Shown one piece after another: positions 31,961 to 43,215 of a stretch of DNA of 64,000 nt. Origin of the DNA: Diaporthe sp. PMI_573 (taxonomy: Eukaryota > Ascomycota > Sordariomycetes > Diaporthales > Diaporthaceae). The notes below the pieces were generated by a model, which made no database searches, was not told the origin of the DNA, and saw only the letters and a program-made list of their open reading frames with translations. The first letter of the stretch is position 1. Each line of letters opens with the position of its first letter. The translations under genes and the position numbers were made by a program. The stretch lies in NCBI GenBank assembly GCA_021399435.1, contig JAJTUP010000002.1:1860001-1924000 (forward strand), read 5' to 3'.

Positions 31961-34900
31961 TCACCATATATTTTGCGCCTCGGGCCCCGACTCCTCCCCG
32001 TCCGGATCCTCATGTATGGTAAAAGCTACCCCTCCAGGCCCATCATCATCTTCGAGTGCGTGAGTCGTCTCTCTGCCATCAGCCCCCGCGGGTGCCCGCC
32101 ACGCCCTTTGAGTGCTGGGGTACTCCGACGGCTGTGAAGACATATCACTTTTGTCGTCAGCGTGGTCGCCATCGCCGTCGACGTCAAGCGGGTCCAAGTT
32201 CTCCCCATCTGACATGTTGTCTTCAATGCCTCGCCAAGGGATATCTTCTGGCCCTTGGGGCTGCGAAGATTGGTTGTGTGCCCGGTATTGTTGTGCATGA
32301 CCGGCAGGGTGGTGTTGCCCATCTGAGCCACTTTCTAAATCATCAAGCATGTCTGCCTCATCTTCGTAAACGTCAACGTCAGGGTCGTCATCGTCTGGCA
32401 CATCGCCGTCACTTTCCTCGCCGTATGGATCGGTGGAGCTGCCTCGGTCGTCGTCGAAATCCATAAGCTCATCGTCCCCGTGCACATGATAACTACGGCT
32501 AGGGTGGAGCCCTTGAGGTGTGTATTCTGGCGGTGCATTGCTATAGGGAGTCATGTAGGCCATCGGCGTTGGGCGGCGATCTCCTCGGATTGGCTGCTCG
32601 GGGTGTATGTGCTGGAACGGCATGGGATTCACGCTTGGACTGCGGCTGTAGGACCGGTTACTCCAACGCGGTGTGTTGTGCAGTCGGAGTGACGGCGAAC
32701 GAGTATTCCGATGTCTGTATTTGGTGACCATGGCCGCTGCTGGTGAGTTGGAGACCAGAGACAGGCGAGGGCTAGGACGGCCGGTAACAAGAGGCGATGG
32801 GTGCCGTTGGTAGCTAGGTCCGGCCACGGAGGGCATGATGGCGAAGGAGGACATCCGACGGTTGCTGCGTGCGGGAGAGTGCACCGTTGGAGCGCTGACA
32901 GGCGGCATAGAACCAGTTCGAACAAAGGGTGGCCTGGAACGTTGACGCTCTCTCTGAGTAAATGGCGATTGCCCTCGAGCCATCATAGGGCTCGTTATTG
33001 ACGTGCTTGGATGTGAAGGAACAGTAAAATACTGTTCCGTCGACCCGTCTGTCGTCCGCGACATGTTGGCGGCCTTCTCGTGCGACTGCTGAAGGCTTAT
33101 GACAGACTGTCGAGGGCTGGGACGATCGTCAAGGCGCGCATTAAATGTCCAGTACTCCTCCAGTGCATCGGCCTCGGGGACCTCGAAACTGCCATTGGTT
33201 GTCTGTGAGTCTGAATAGACGCGGTCGAGTTCCCGAAGCTTCTGCCATGTCCAGCCCGGGCTTGCACCAAGGAAATTCAATGAATGATTGTCCTGCAGAT
33301 ACGCTTCGGGTTGCGTTATGTAAAGTCGATGCACTCCCGTAGCCTTCATGACTACATTGTCCATTAAGAACATCGCGGTCCATAAAGTAGGGGTCAGCAG
33401 CTCCGGAGGCGACAGGAATCGAAGGCGAGAATCCTTGTGTACTTTGCGCAGAGGGACCCATGATTGCTGCAGCCCAAAGAACCTGTGCACTCTGGTGTCT
33501 GAGCGGCAAGGGGAGTTTGGGCTTGCAGGATTGGGACTCAGCCGCAGAATGTCCTGGAAGGCGTTCCCAATGGCAATCTGCACGCTGCGAGCATCAGCAC
33601 CCCGTACTTGGACCTTCTTAATCAGCCCGCGGCTCTTGAGGCGCTGATCGATTAGCCTGCCTGGAGCACAAGCTCTAGGCAGCAGCCATCCCGTGCCCTG
33701 CCCAACCCATTCGTCGTATGAAGCCAGCCCTTGGGGCTCTGGGGTCGCCCTGCTGTTTGAGTTTGGCCCTGGTGTCCACTCGTCCCGTCCGCCAGATAAG
33801 CGAGGGGTCTTGAAATCCTGTGCCTCTAACCATATTCCCTTCAGGGGGAATGGCAGAAACACCACCTCCAATTCCCATGGAGACGTATAACACGGCAGCG
33901 CAGATGCCTCGAGTTGATTGACCCGAGCCTGTAATACCTCGAGCTGGCTGGCCAGCGCAGCCCGCTCAGCAGCCCGCACTATGACATTGGATGATAAAGA
34001 CACATCGCTGACAGTAGCGTCGTCGTCACGTTGGGTGTTGCGATGTGTGCTGGCAAGGCTGACGGTATCGTCGTTCAGTCTCCTCTCGGCATCATCCATG
34101 CGTGTCTCGAGCTCTGTTACTCGAAGGTCAGTCATGTCATGTTTGTCCGAGCACTCTTCATGAGCGGTGAAGTAAATCGACCCAGATTCCAGTTTGTCAA
34201 GTCGTTGACTGTGGTCCTCAAAAGCTTCACTTAGGTTTCGTAAAGCATCGTTCTTGTGGTCAGGATATGAAATTGAGGCCCCAGAGGTTGTCGTTTTGAT
34301 CTCCGAGGGTCCTGGTACTGGAGTCGCGGCCCCAGACGGGACAGTGACGGTGTCGTCACAATTTTGGCCATCTAGGTTGACTTCAGGCGAGACACCGGTG
34401 CTTTTGCCGGCATGGGCGCCTTCCCTGGCTGGCGTCACACTACTTAGTGTGTTAAGGCCCACCCCGTGGAACGGCCGTAAATATCTCATCTGGCTGGACG
34501 CCGTGGTAGAAGCCGACTGCGAGTCTGGGATCAGACACTGCGACGGGATTGGCGGGAGCGGTGTTGGGCATCCTTGGGTGGAAGGCACGTTCCTCCAGCT
34601 CAGGGTATCCGGCATGGAATCATTATCCTGTGCGGGCGGTTGTGGCTTGGCCGGCGGAGGGGGTGCGCAAAGCCCCATGTTGGATGCAAAGGAATCAAAA
34701 TTGAGCCCAGCGAAGTCCATGGCAGCTCCCGCAAGGCTGGAGGGCATCTGAAAAGAAGCAAAATCCTGGACGGGACTCAGGGGAGCCCTGTTTGACCTTG
34801 GCTTCTCATTCTCTTGCCCTGGCATGTTGTCCGTTACTGGCGCAGCGGGGGCTGCTGTGACCTGGGTGTTGTGTCCATCGTCATGGAAGCAGGCGTGGTG

Positions 34901-35149
34901 CGAGCACATGCACCAGCCGGCCTGGTCCGCAGCATTGGCTCCTGCGCCGGCGACCTGGCGGCCCCAGAAACGGCGGCAGCCGCATTTCGGGCCGTTGGGA
35001 CCATGACTTAGGTCGACAAAGTTACACGGACCTCCAGGCAGGGCAGGATTTGCAGGAGGGGGTGTGTTCCTCGGAGCGCCGCCGTCGTTGAAAATGTTAA
35101 AATGGGAGAAGCTGCCATCCAGGTGTGGAGGGAACGGAGTAGCGGCCAT
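31961..35149 (-). CDS. Large uncharacterised protein with N-terminal Cys/His-rich module, coiled coil and acidic region, 1062 aa
   Basis: Single long exon, by far the longest open frame in the window. I do not recognise a named family. Residues about 40-90 hold a compact Cys/His cluster: CNFVDLSHG, then KCGCRRFWGR, then GWCMCSHHACFHDD, a spacing suggestive of metal binding. Next comes a long disordered Pro/Ser part, a predicted coiled coil (about 305-370, repeated hydrophobic heptads around LRVTELETRMDDAERRLND), a folded-looking region (about 430-660) with the segment GVHRLYITQPEAYLQ, a Ser/Arg/Pro-rich stretch (about 700-900), and a strongly acidic region (about 930-990, runs such as DDDDPDVDVYEDEADMLDD). 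The composition suggests a nuclear or chromatin-associated protein, but this is inference. Convergent with the receptor gene; long 5' flank. Confidence 0.8.
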   Translation of the reverse strand: MAATPFPPHLDGSFSHFNIFNDGGAPRNTPPPANPALPGGPCNFVDLSHGPNGPKCGCRRFWGRQVAGAGANAADQAGWCMCSHHACFHDDGHNTQVTAAPAAPVTDNMPGQENEKPRSNRAPLSPVQDFASFQMPSSLAGAAMDFAGLNFDSFASNMGLCAPPPPAKPQPPAQDNDSMPDTLSWRNVPSTQGCPTPLPPIPSQCLIPDSQSASTTASSQMRYLRPFHGVGLNTLSSVTPAREGAHAGKSTGVSPEVNLDGQNCDDTVTVPSGAATPVPGPSEIKTTTSGASISYPDHKNDALRNLSEAFEDHSQRLDKLESGSIYFTAHEECSDKHDMTDLRVTELETRMDDAERRLNDDTVSLASTHRNTQRDDDATVSDVSLSSNVIVRAAERAALASQLEVLQARVNQLEASALPCYTSPWELEVVFLPFPLKGIWLEAQDFKTPRLSGGRDEWTPGPNSNSRATPEPQGLASYDEWVGQGTGWLLPRACAPGRLIDQRLKSRGLIKKVQVRGADARSVQIAIGNAFQDILRLSPNPASPNSPCRSDTRVHRFFGLQQSWVPLRKVHKDSRLRFLSPPELLTPTLWTAMFLMDNVVMKATGVHRLYITQPEAYLQDNHSLNFLGASPGWTWQKLRELDRVYSDSQTTNGSFEVPEADALEEYWTFNARLDDRPSPRQSVISLQQSHEKAANMSRTTDGSTEQYFTVPSHPSTSITSPMMARGQSPFTQRERQRSRPPFVRTGSMPPVSAPTVHSPARSNRRMSSFAIMPSVAGPSYQRHPSPLVTGRPSPRLSLVSNSPAAAMVTKYRHRNTRSPSLRLHNTPRWSNRSYSRSPSVNPMPFQHIHPEQPIRGDRRPTPMAYMTPYSNAPPEYTPQGLHPSRSYHVHGDDELMDFDDDRGSSTDPYGEESDGDVPDDDDPDVDVYEDEADMLDDLESGSDGQHHPAGHAQQYRAHNQSSQPQGPEDIPWRGIEDNMSDGENLDPLDVDGDGDHADDKSDMSSQPSEYPSTQRAWRAPAGADGRETTHALEDDDGPGGVAFTIHEDPDGEESGPEAQNIW

Positions 35150-35833
35150 TGAGCACGGAAGAGCTCATGTCTTTGTACAGCGATCTGGGGGATCAAGTAA
35201 CATTGGAAGCGCCGACGACGTGCGAATAGCTATGCGTAGGCGCCGGGATGGAGAATAGCGGTGCGTCGACGATGGGGCGTCGAGGACTCGACGCTCGCGG
35301 GAGCGGGTTGGGCGTCTCGAGGTAGGTACGGGCGATTGGAGCGACAATAGGCTAGGCGGCAGCGAGCGGACTGGTAGACCCAAGAGGGCAGTCGGTGATG
35401 TCTATGCTGCAGCAAATGTCAGTCCCGCGGTCGCAACCCAAGCCCTAGTAGCGCAGCCCGGCCCATGCGGCGGCCGAAGAAATCCCGAGGCAGATACTGA
35501 CACATTGAGAGGGTCGAGCGTGGGAAATGGTGCGGTGAGATACGGCGACGCCAGATATTTATACGCGGTGATGCGCTGACGGGTTTTGGAAACGAGGCAG
35601 AGGATGGCGCATGCGATGGCAGGTTGGGATTGTTCGCTCAAGAGGAGAAGGTGAGGCGTGAGATCGCTGGGATGGGGGATGGGGATGTGGAACGGGGGTG
35701 GACGAGTGGAGGTGGAGGGGGGTGGGGGGGTAGCACAACCAACCTTGGAAGTGCGCAACGGATCGAGCTGCTCCATCCCTCCGAGTCGTGGGTGGATGGT
35801 GGATAGCTGTCCCGGTACAACGCCAGCAGAACA

Positions 35834-35853
35834 CACTCACTCACTCACTTACT
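35834..35853. repeat. (CACT)n tetranucleotide repeat
   Basis: Four CACT units followed by a degenerate one, upstream of the 1062-residue gene. Confidence 0.7.
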
Positions 35854-36357
35854 TGCTCCTCCGGCCACGCATAACACATCCACCACCCCTCACATGATTA
35901 TTAGTGCGTTCAACGACGACTCCCTGCATTGCCCTGACCGAAAGTGCCCCACCGACAACACTCCCACTCACTGCCGCTCTCCCTCCCTCTCAAATCACTC
36001 ACTACCAGGGCAGACACGCGTCGGGGCTCAATCCTATTGGCCCGACACGCCCTCCGTGTCAGGTTCGTGTAAATGTGCAGCCAGCCAGGTACACCTGAGT
36101 GCCAACCCTCCTCGCCCCTCACTCTCGACAAGAGCAGCATCTGTGTCGCCCCGCAAAAGTGTACATGCGATCCTGCATCCTCCTTCACGCTCCCAAAAAA
36201 CAACCGAAACGCCCGCCTCAATGTGTGACTCCGTCTAATAATAAGTCGAGCCACAGATGCGCACTTTGGCATTTGCAATTTCAACCACGTTTTCACACCC
36301 AGCATGAACAGGCATCCAACCCAATCATCTCAACCAGCCTTGAGTTGTGGTTTATAG

Positions 36358-36381
36358 CTTGCGCACTTGCGCACTTGCGCA
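36358..36381. repeat. Triplicated 8-bp direct repeat (CTTGCGCA)
   Basis: Three head-to-tail copies of CTTGCGCA. Each contains the near-palindrome TGCGCA. No function visible. Confidence 0.8.
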
Positions 36382-37165
36382 TGCCTGCTTGGCTGCAGTG
36401 CACGTATGGCCCGGCCCATATCCGATGACAGCCTCACAATTGCTTGGGGTCCAAACCCAAACATCCCGCCTCGCCGCCACTCGCCAAAGTAAGACGATGG
36501 CCAACGAGAGTCCAGCCCCAATGCTCAGGAAATACATCACTGCCCGGTCTGCATTCACATCAAAACAACCCACCCTGAACATGTCCCAAGCAGGCAGGCA
36601 AATACCGTAGATTTAAGATCCAATCCCTGAGAAGTCATGAAATGGCATGTGCGCCCACTGACGACTACACATGCAGCCTATTGTGACTCACCACCCTTCA
36701 GCACGCAATTTGGTTCCATCCGGCCGGGCCAACTCGGGTCGATCTCACCAGTTCTCGGATTCGATGAATCGCCAAAAGTTCTTGTTATAATTCTCTGCCG
36801 TCGTCTCCTGTACGCTCCTATCAGTCTGTTTTGAAATTGCGGGTGTTGTGTGAGGGTTCGTGCTCTGCTCGAGGTGTATCGTAGGGGAGAAAGCGTAGAT
36901 CAGGATCTCAAATTCAAACCTCAGTTCTTTGGGGTGCCTCTTGCTGCATCTCCTATATGTTGGACACAGTTACAGTCCTCTCGCCTCCGTGGCGATGCTT
37001 AGCCCACAGCCTGCAAGAAACGAGTCTCCAGAAGGTGTCGACGGAGATCATGCGACGATCTTTCCCAGATCACAACGGCCGAACGATCCTACAATACCCA
37101 GAGGCAGACTAGTGTCTTGGCAGACATGATGGTGTCCATTTCAAGCAAGCAGTGGCTATGTTGTA

Positions 37166-37189
37166 GGCAAAATGGCAAAATGGCAAAAT
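37166..37189. repeat. Triplicated 8-bp direct repeat (GGCAAAAT)
   Basis: Three perfect tandem copies of GGCAAAAT in non-coding DNA; probably slippage. Confidence 0.8.
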
Positions 37190-37799
37190 GGTGCTCTGCC
37201 GCGGTCACTCAAACTCTACAAACTGGGCTCTATTGGCTACGTTGCAGCACAGCGCCGACAAGCTCACCAATTGTCTTCTGAGGGTCAGCAACTAGCCGGT
37301 GGCTCAAGGTCAGAGTATCGATAAAAAAATTATAGCCGGTAGGTAGCAGCCATTTCAGCACTTTTGTTCCCTCTCTAATTGCAGTAACCGCAATGCTTGG
37401 ATGGTCCACAATAGCGGCTATCTACGGGCTCAATACTCTACAGAGTGGGCAGTGTTGAGAAGCGTCAGTGAATGCGATGCCACTATTGATTGTCCCCTAC
37501 ACCGTTTTTAGACCTGCTACCTATAGAGACGTATTCACTTTCCGCTGTGTCTTACGACCAGTATTATTATCCGTACCTGATACTTAAAAATATAATCTGA
37601 GCGGTTGGGCCTAGATGACGTGAAAAGCATGACCAAGACACATCTCCAGGGCTACCGACGTCACAAAGAGGGTATACGACCTAAATCTCACTAGCGCTTA
37701 TTTACACAGACAATCATCCCACATACTAGCATGTGCTCCCGGGCACTTGCACATGTTGGTGTGCAAGATGATTCAGACGGTATAAGAGAGCTCCAACAA

Positions 37800-38265
37800 T
37801 ACTGAAATTAGACTCCGGCAAGTTGATGGAACAACGTCATATGACTCCGCAAGATTGAGCATTTCGAAGTTCATAGAGCAATCTGCGAAAACACATCAAG
37901 TCTCACTGGAATCTCAGGTTCGTGACTACTCTAGTGTTCTACAGTAAGTCATTACCCACTGGGCTCTAGGAGCAGCTTGCCCGAGTCGGTCAAGGATGGA
38001 AAGATGATTTTGGAGACCCGCATGCAGGAAAAAAAAAGTAAGAACATGCCCGACTTAAAGCACAAATTGAATTCGAGACTTAGTTTCGAGGTTCAACTTG
38101 AGGAGGTACAGAGACGGCATCATTCCGTCATCCCCGTCTATCCCGGTGGCAAGCGCTTCCAATATGAACGATCCAAAACTGTGACAGGCGAGCACATAAC
38201 TATCCAGCAATTTTTGTGGCTGTTGATTGTAGTCGCACTGGGGACTTGTACATACCTTGGATGAT
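37800..38265 (+). pseudogene. Possible short relic upstream of fluG
   Basis: One frame over about 37807-37943 is open and helix-like (SKFIEQSAKTHQVSLESQV); a different frame over 37977-38262 continues with Lys/Glu-rich sequence and ends in a hydrophobic stretch (FLWLLIVVALGTCTYLG). The joint between them would need an intron of about 30 bp, too short, so I read it as a broken fragment or chance. Family unknown. Confidence 0.25.
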
Positions 38266-38481
38266 GCCTTGGTAGGACGGATGATGCACGGTGCATATCA
38301 GGGGGCTTGAGCGATCCTAGCCGGGCGAAGCGGGGAGGCGACCACTTCACACTTACAACCTCAGCCCACCCTGCTCACCTCTAGGAGACCAAGCTCAACA
38401 GCGTCCCACCAACGGCAGGGAGCTCTCTGCTATCAAGGATCTCGATCATCTACGCGTGCCTCTCAGGCCCATGTAAACGCA

Positions 38482-41442
38482 ATGACCTGGGCCACCTCAG
38501 CCCCCGCCGCGGGCGTCTCCAGGGCCCAGCTAAACGAAGTCATCCGGGCCATCCACAAATGCCCCATCATTGATAATCACGCCCATCCGCTGCTCAAGCC
38601 GGACGCCCTCGCCAAGTATCCACTGATCTCCATCACGACCGAGGCATCGGGAGACGCCATCCACGCGGCATTCACGAGCCTGTCACACCTCCGCGGTGTG
38701 AAGCAGCTGGCTCACGTACTCGACTGCGCGCAGACATGGGAGGCCGTTGTGGCTGCCATTGAGCAGCGGCGGCTGGAAGACTACGATGACTGGATCAGTG
38801 AGTGTCTGGATGGAATCGAGACCATCCTTGTGGATGATGGATTGGATGCCCTGGATGATGCGTACGACTACGATTGGCACAACTCGTTCACACGGAGCGG
38901 ATGCAAGCGCATCGTCCGGATCGAGACTGTGGCGGGTAAAATCTTCCAGAAGCATGCTGCCGACTTCAAGGAGGGTGACAGTTCCGAGGATTTGTTCGAC
39001 CGAGCAATTGAGGAGTTCGATATCGAGATCCGAAGCGCCCTCGAGGATCCGGAGGTGGTAGGTTTCAAAAGCGTGATTTGCTACCGCACCGGTCTGGATA
39101 TACCGGCCGTGGTCGATCTGACGGTTGCGAAAACGTCCTTCGATGAGATTGTGACGGACTATGCTGGGCCGGCCGAGCTTGCGAGGATACAGCACCCTGG
39201 CCTTAACGACCTACTGGTGCACCGAGCAGCTGCGCTGATCAGCGAGATGCCAGGGCGAGAGAGGAAGCCGCTGCAATTCCATACTGGGCTGGGAGATAAC
39301 GATCTCACGCTCACCAAGTCGTCCCCGGCGCACCTACAAGAGTTCATCCGAACGTATCCAAAGGTCCCGATCGTACTGCTGCATGCGGGCTACCCTTTTA
39401 CACGAGAATTGGGCTATCTGGCGACGGTGTATGCGAATGTGTACGCTGTGCGTGCCACCGTTCTCTTGTCTTTGACCCTATACGGAGGATCACATTTACC
39501 ATGATCCCCGAGCTCACACATTTCTAATCGCGAAATAATTCTCTGGTTCGAATTCCACTGACTATAAACACCGGGCAGGACATTGGCGAAATCTTCCCTT
39601 TCGTCAGCCAGGATGGTCAGGCAATTGCAGTACGCCAGATTCTTGAGCTCTGCCCGTGGTCCAAGATAATCTGGTCCACCGATGGCCACTGGTTCCCTGA
39701 GACGTACGCACTCGCCATAATTCAGATTAGGGAAGTGTTGGAATCAGTTAGTTTGGTCCAAAGTCAATCATTGAGCGATCAGACTCACTAACTGGACCCC
39801 AGGTTTTGTGCGACTATGTCCGCAAAGGGGCCATGAGCTGGAAAGCCGCTATCGAACTCGTCCGGGATATCCTATACAAGAACTCCAACAAGCTGTATCA
39901 CCTCGGTCTCTCGTTCTCCGAGTGGGAGACGGACTACGAAGGCGGCGACGCAATGGAAGAGGAAGCGACAGACCTTGAGATCTTCACACACGTCATTCGC
40001 GGCAAGTCGACCCCGGACTTTATCCGCATCTGTTGGACAGACTTGACAGCGATGCCCCGGATGAGAATGATCCCTTTCAGAAAGCTCATCACGTCACTGG
40101 AAGAGGGAAAGCCTGTAGATATCGGCATTACGAAAGCCTGCCTCGGTCTGTTGCAGCATGACTGGATGTCGCCCGGAACCAGCGCCAGCGGGGAGTACAG
40201 ACTGCACCCTGACTTCTCGTCCCTAAAGAGTGGACCCATACCAGGACATTTCAGCATGTATGGTGAATTCCGCGAGAAGGATGGGTCTATAGTAAGTGTC
40301 TAGAAGAGAGATTGCTAACGATGACATGATGCTGTTTTCAACCAAACGAAAGGTCTAATTCATGATCACAGGTCCCAATCTGCCCCAGAACGCAACTAAC
40401 GAGGGCTCAAGAGTATGGGGCGAGACAAGGCCTGGCCTTCCTGGTGGGGTTTGAGATTGAGTTCTTGCTCCTCGAGCGCAGCGAATCCGGCAAATTTGAA
40501 CCGCTGGTCAACAACGGACACTCCTGGTCCGTGTCTCGCTTCTTCTCGGACCAAAGGATCCCCAAGCTTCTCGCGGACATTACCAGGGCGTTGGAGTCGA
40601 TGGGAATCTTCGTCGAGCAGGTTCATGCCGAGAGCGCACCGGGCCAGTTCGAGCTCGTCCTCCCGCCGTTGCCTCCCGTCCAGGCCGTCGACACCCTTCT
40701 GCACGCCAGAGAGGTGATTGCTGCCATGGCGACGGCGGCGGGCTTCAAGTTTACGCTGTACCCCAAGCCTTTCCCTGAGACTTGTGGAACTGCGGCGCAT
40801 GCGCACATCTCCATCTCCTCGACTGGGGGTGACAAGAAGGAGACGTATGAGCCCTTTTATGCAGGAATCTTGAAACATTTGCGCGCTATCACGGCGTTTG
40901 CGTACAGCAACCCAGCGAGCTACGAAAGAGTGGCCGATGGAACGTGGGCAGGAGGGAGGTGAGTTTGTTTCTTCTTCTATCAGAACCGCCCCGGGGCATA
41001 GTGATACCTAGCGGTGCTAAGTAATCGGGACAGATGGGTTACATGGGGCACACAAAACCGCGAGACACCCCTACGCAAGATCGAGGGCAGCCACTGGGAG
41101 TTCAAATGCCTGGACGGACTCGCCAACCCATACCTAGCGCTGGCATCGATTCTTTTCGCCGGAGTCAGTGGTTTCACAGTCAAGGAGAAACTAGTCTGGC
41201 AAGACTGCGAGGTCGATCCGGCGAGCCTGACGGAGAACGATCGCAAGGAGCTTAATGTCTCGGAGATGTTGCCGGCGAGCGTTGAGCAGGCATTGGAGGC
41301 TCTTGAGAAAGATGAAGAATTGACGGAATTGCTAGGCACGGAGCTGGCGGAAAAGTACACTTCAGTCAAGCAATTCGAGCTCAAGTTCCTGGAGTCGATG
41401 GAGGATGAGGAGAGGCGGCGATTTCTGATTGCGCGGTACTAG
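38482..41442 (+). CDS. fluG: FluG-type protein: amidohydrolase fused to glutamine-synthetase-like domain, 872 aa, 5 exons
   Basis: Exons: 38482-39447, 39579-39746, 39803-40291, 40372-40958, 41034-41442; introns of 131, 56, 80 and 75 bp, all phases closing. The N-terminal half (about 1-420) is an amidohydrolase TIM barrel with the metal motif IDNHAHPLL near residue 32 and a late IWSTDGHWFPETYALA strand. The C-terminal half (about 440-872) is a glutamine-synthetase type I-like catalytic domain: ICWTDLTAMPRMRMIP, GFEIEFLLLE with metal-site Glu residues, HAESAPGQFELVLPP, GTAAHAHISIS and NRETPLRKIEGSHWEFK. The length matches Aspergillus FluG (about 865). In A. nidulans FluG is needed early in conidiation, for an extracellular developmental signal; the chemical reaction is unsettled. 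Start chosen at 38482 because the barrel begins soon after. Convergent with the DsbA-like gene. Confidence 0.93.
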
Positions 41443-41647
41443 ATGCAAATGGCCGAAACGCTGCCGGGAGCTACAAAAGTACCAAGATGTGTCCTTCTAA
41501 TCAATTACTGTATCATGCATCACGCAACTTGTTCCTGTCAATGGCTCATCCCACAGTACAGCATTGGGCAGCAAGAACATTTGTGGCGTAAAGGCGTCTA
41601 GTAGAAGAGAGGTGCTCTCGACCTTCGTCGGTCCATCAGTCTCGGAT

Positions 41648-42322
41648 CTATGAACACTCCTTGGCAATGGTGTCCATCGCCTTTATGTACTCATGGACCT
41701 CCTTCGCCCCTACAAGCGTGAGATCCCTCCTCCTTCCCTCAACCGTAATATGCGGCACCGAATCAATGGCGTTTGTCACAGACTCCCTCAGCGCCGCCTT
41801 CACCTCCATCGCACCCTCGCTCTCGTCCTCCACCACAGCCTTTGCTTTCCCGGCGTCGATGCCGGCCTCCAGGCACGCTGCCACCAAGGTCTCACGGGAA
41901 CTGGGGCTCTGCTCCTCCTCGAAGTACATCCTATACAGCGCATTCACAAGCCTGTTCGCCGTCTCCGCACCCGCTTCCTCCTGGAAGTACTGGATGACGC
42001 GGTGGGCCTGTAGCGTGTCGGCGATGTCGCCGCCGAAGCTGAACCTGATGCCGCTGGCCTTACCGAGCGTGCCCATGTACTCGACGTACATGTCCATCTT
42101 CTCCTTTGAGCCATCGTACTTGCGGTCTCGTTGCCAAGCGTATTTCTCCTGCGTGGGACCGAAAGAAGGATATAGCTGGTACGGCAGGAACTGGACTTTG
42201 AATGAGACCTTGGAGGAGACCTCGGGTGGGAGCTGGGCGAGGGCCAGGTCGAGGCGCTTTTTGGCGAGGTATGTCCAGGGGCAGATGGTATCTAGGGTGA
42301 AGGATATTTGTGAATTGTACAT
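41648..42322 (-). CDS. DsbA/FrnE-like thioredoxin-fold protein, 224 aa
   Basis: Single exon. DsbA-like thioredoxin fold with inserted helical domain, as in FrnE-type oxidoreductases and 2-hydroxychromene-2-carboxylate isomerases; many act on glutathione conjugates or as disulfide isomerases. The N-terminus SFTLDTICPWTYLAKKRL has the active-site position as CPWT: the first Cys is kept and the second replaced by Thr, as in many FrnE-type members, suggesting a monothiol or glutathione-linked mechanism. The cis-Pro loop near the C-terminus is SVPHITVEGRRR, followed by LVGAKEVHEYI, both typical. No signal peptide, so probably cytosolic. Convergent with fluG (about 205 bp between stops). Substrate unknown. 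Confidence 0.88.
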   Translation of the reverse strand: MYNSQISFTLDTICPWTYLAKKRLDLALAQLPPEVSSKVSFKVQFLPYQLYPSFGPTQEKYAWQRDRKYDGSKEKMDMYVEYMGTLGKASGIRFSFGGDIADTLQAHRVIQYFQEEAGAETANRLVNALYRMYFEEEQSPSSRETLVAACLEAGIDAGKAKAVVEDESEGAMEVKAALRESVTNAIDSVPHITVEGRRRDLTLVGAKEVHEYIKAMDTIAKECS

Positions 42323-43215
42323 GTTTAATAGGAGAGTGAGACCAAGCAGGGGTGTTTTTTGTGGTATATTCTCGTTGCGTGGTTACGGCTTTCTGATTTG
42401 TCTGGCTTCAGTTATGTTCGGCCATAGAATCAAAGTCTATGCTCGGCGTCATAGTTGGTCTGGAGCTGTAGCGGGGAAGACGTCAATTGGTCCGAGATCG
42501 TTGCGGTACTTGCCGGCAGATGTTCAGACAAAGCCAAAAACCCACGTGCACCTGCTAGCTAATGAAACTGTTGTAGTGGGCCTTAAAAGCAAGACCTGCT
42601 CTTCTCTCAAGTTTGGCTTTCACTGTGAAAAAGGATACTATTGTGACTATTCAGCAGCACTGGACGCACAGCCGAAATGTGCACTTTATAGCTCATAGGA
42701 GTCAACATCTCATGACCGTTCAAAGTAGAGGGCATTGAGGGTAAGCCATGAAGCGATTCATATCCGTTCGTAGACCTCATACTTCTGATTCAGAACTTGA
42801 AGCACATGTACATCTGCTGCGCTGCTATAACCCGTTCTGGCTGCAAGCAGAAAAAGAACTACCAGTCAACGGAAATTGGCAAAGCATCGTGGGACCAATT
42901 GACAACTTCCAGCATAATACTGATAACTTTGACTCCGAATCAACCTTATTCCAACAGTTCTGACTGGACTTCCTCCCGTATAATCTACTGGTTCCATCAC
43001 TCGGTGATTCTGTCCATTAGTCTGAGCAGCACAAAACTCCAATGGATCCACTCAAAGCCATACACACTCCACTGGATATCCCCAGGTAGCAACGGGACCG
43101 TCTCCCTCTGGCCTCTATCCTGCAGTTGGGGACGCAGAGATTCAAGTACTCTCTCAATCTCGTCCGCTGAAAGGCCGTCCTTGTCTGGCCCAGCTACATC
43201 ACGAGAACGCGTCCA
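42323..43215. other. Intergenic region, no gene seen
   Basis: About 0.9 kb upstream of the DsbA-like gene and downstream of the DUF7587-like gene. Frames such as 42748-42963 and 42797-43477 have no family features. Confidence 0.5.

Larger units (their letters stand above)
35150..38481. other. 3.3-kb gene-poor region between the large protein and fluG
   Basis: Contains a CTCA tetranucleotide repeat (about 35834-35853), an 8-bp direct repeat at 36358-36381, another at 37166-37189, and CT-rich sequence that may be leader of the large gene. A weak coding-like stretch at about 37800-38265 (plus) includes a C-terminal hydrophobic segment but has no workable start or splice joint. No gene supported. 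Confidence 0.5.

Noticed and set aside
35402..35836. 144-codon minus-strand frame upstream of the large gene
   Set aside because: His/Pro/Ser-rich translation of CT-rich leader DNA.
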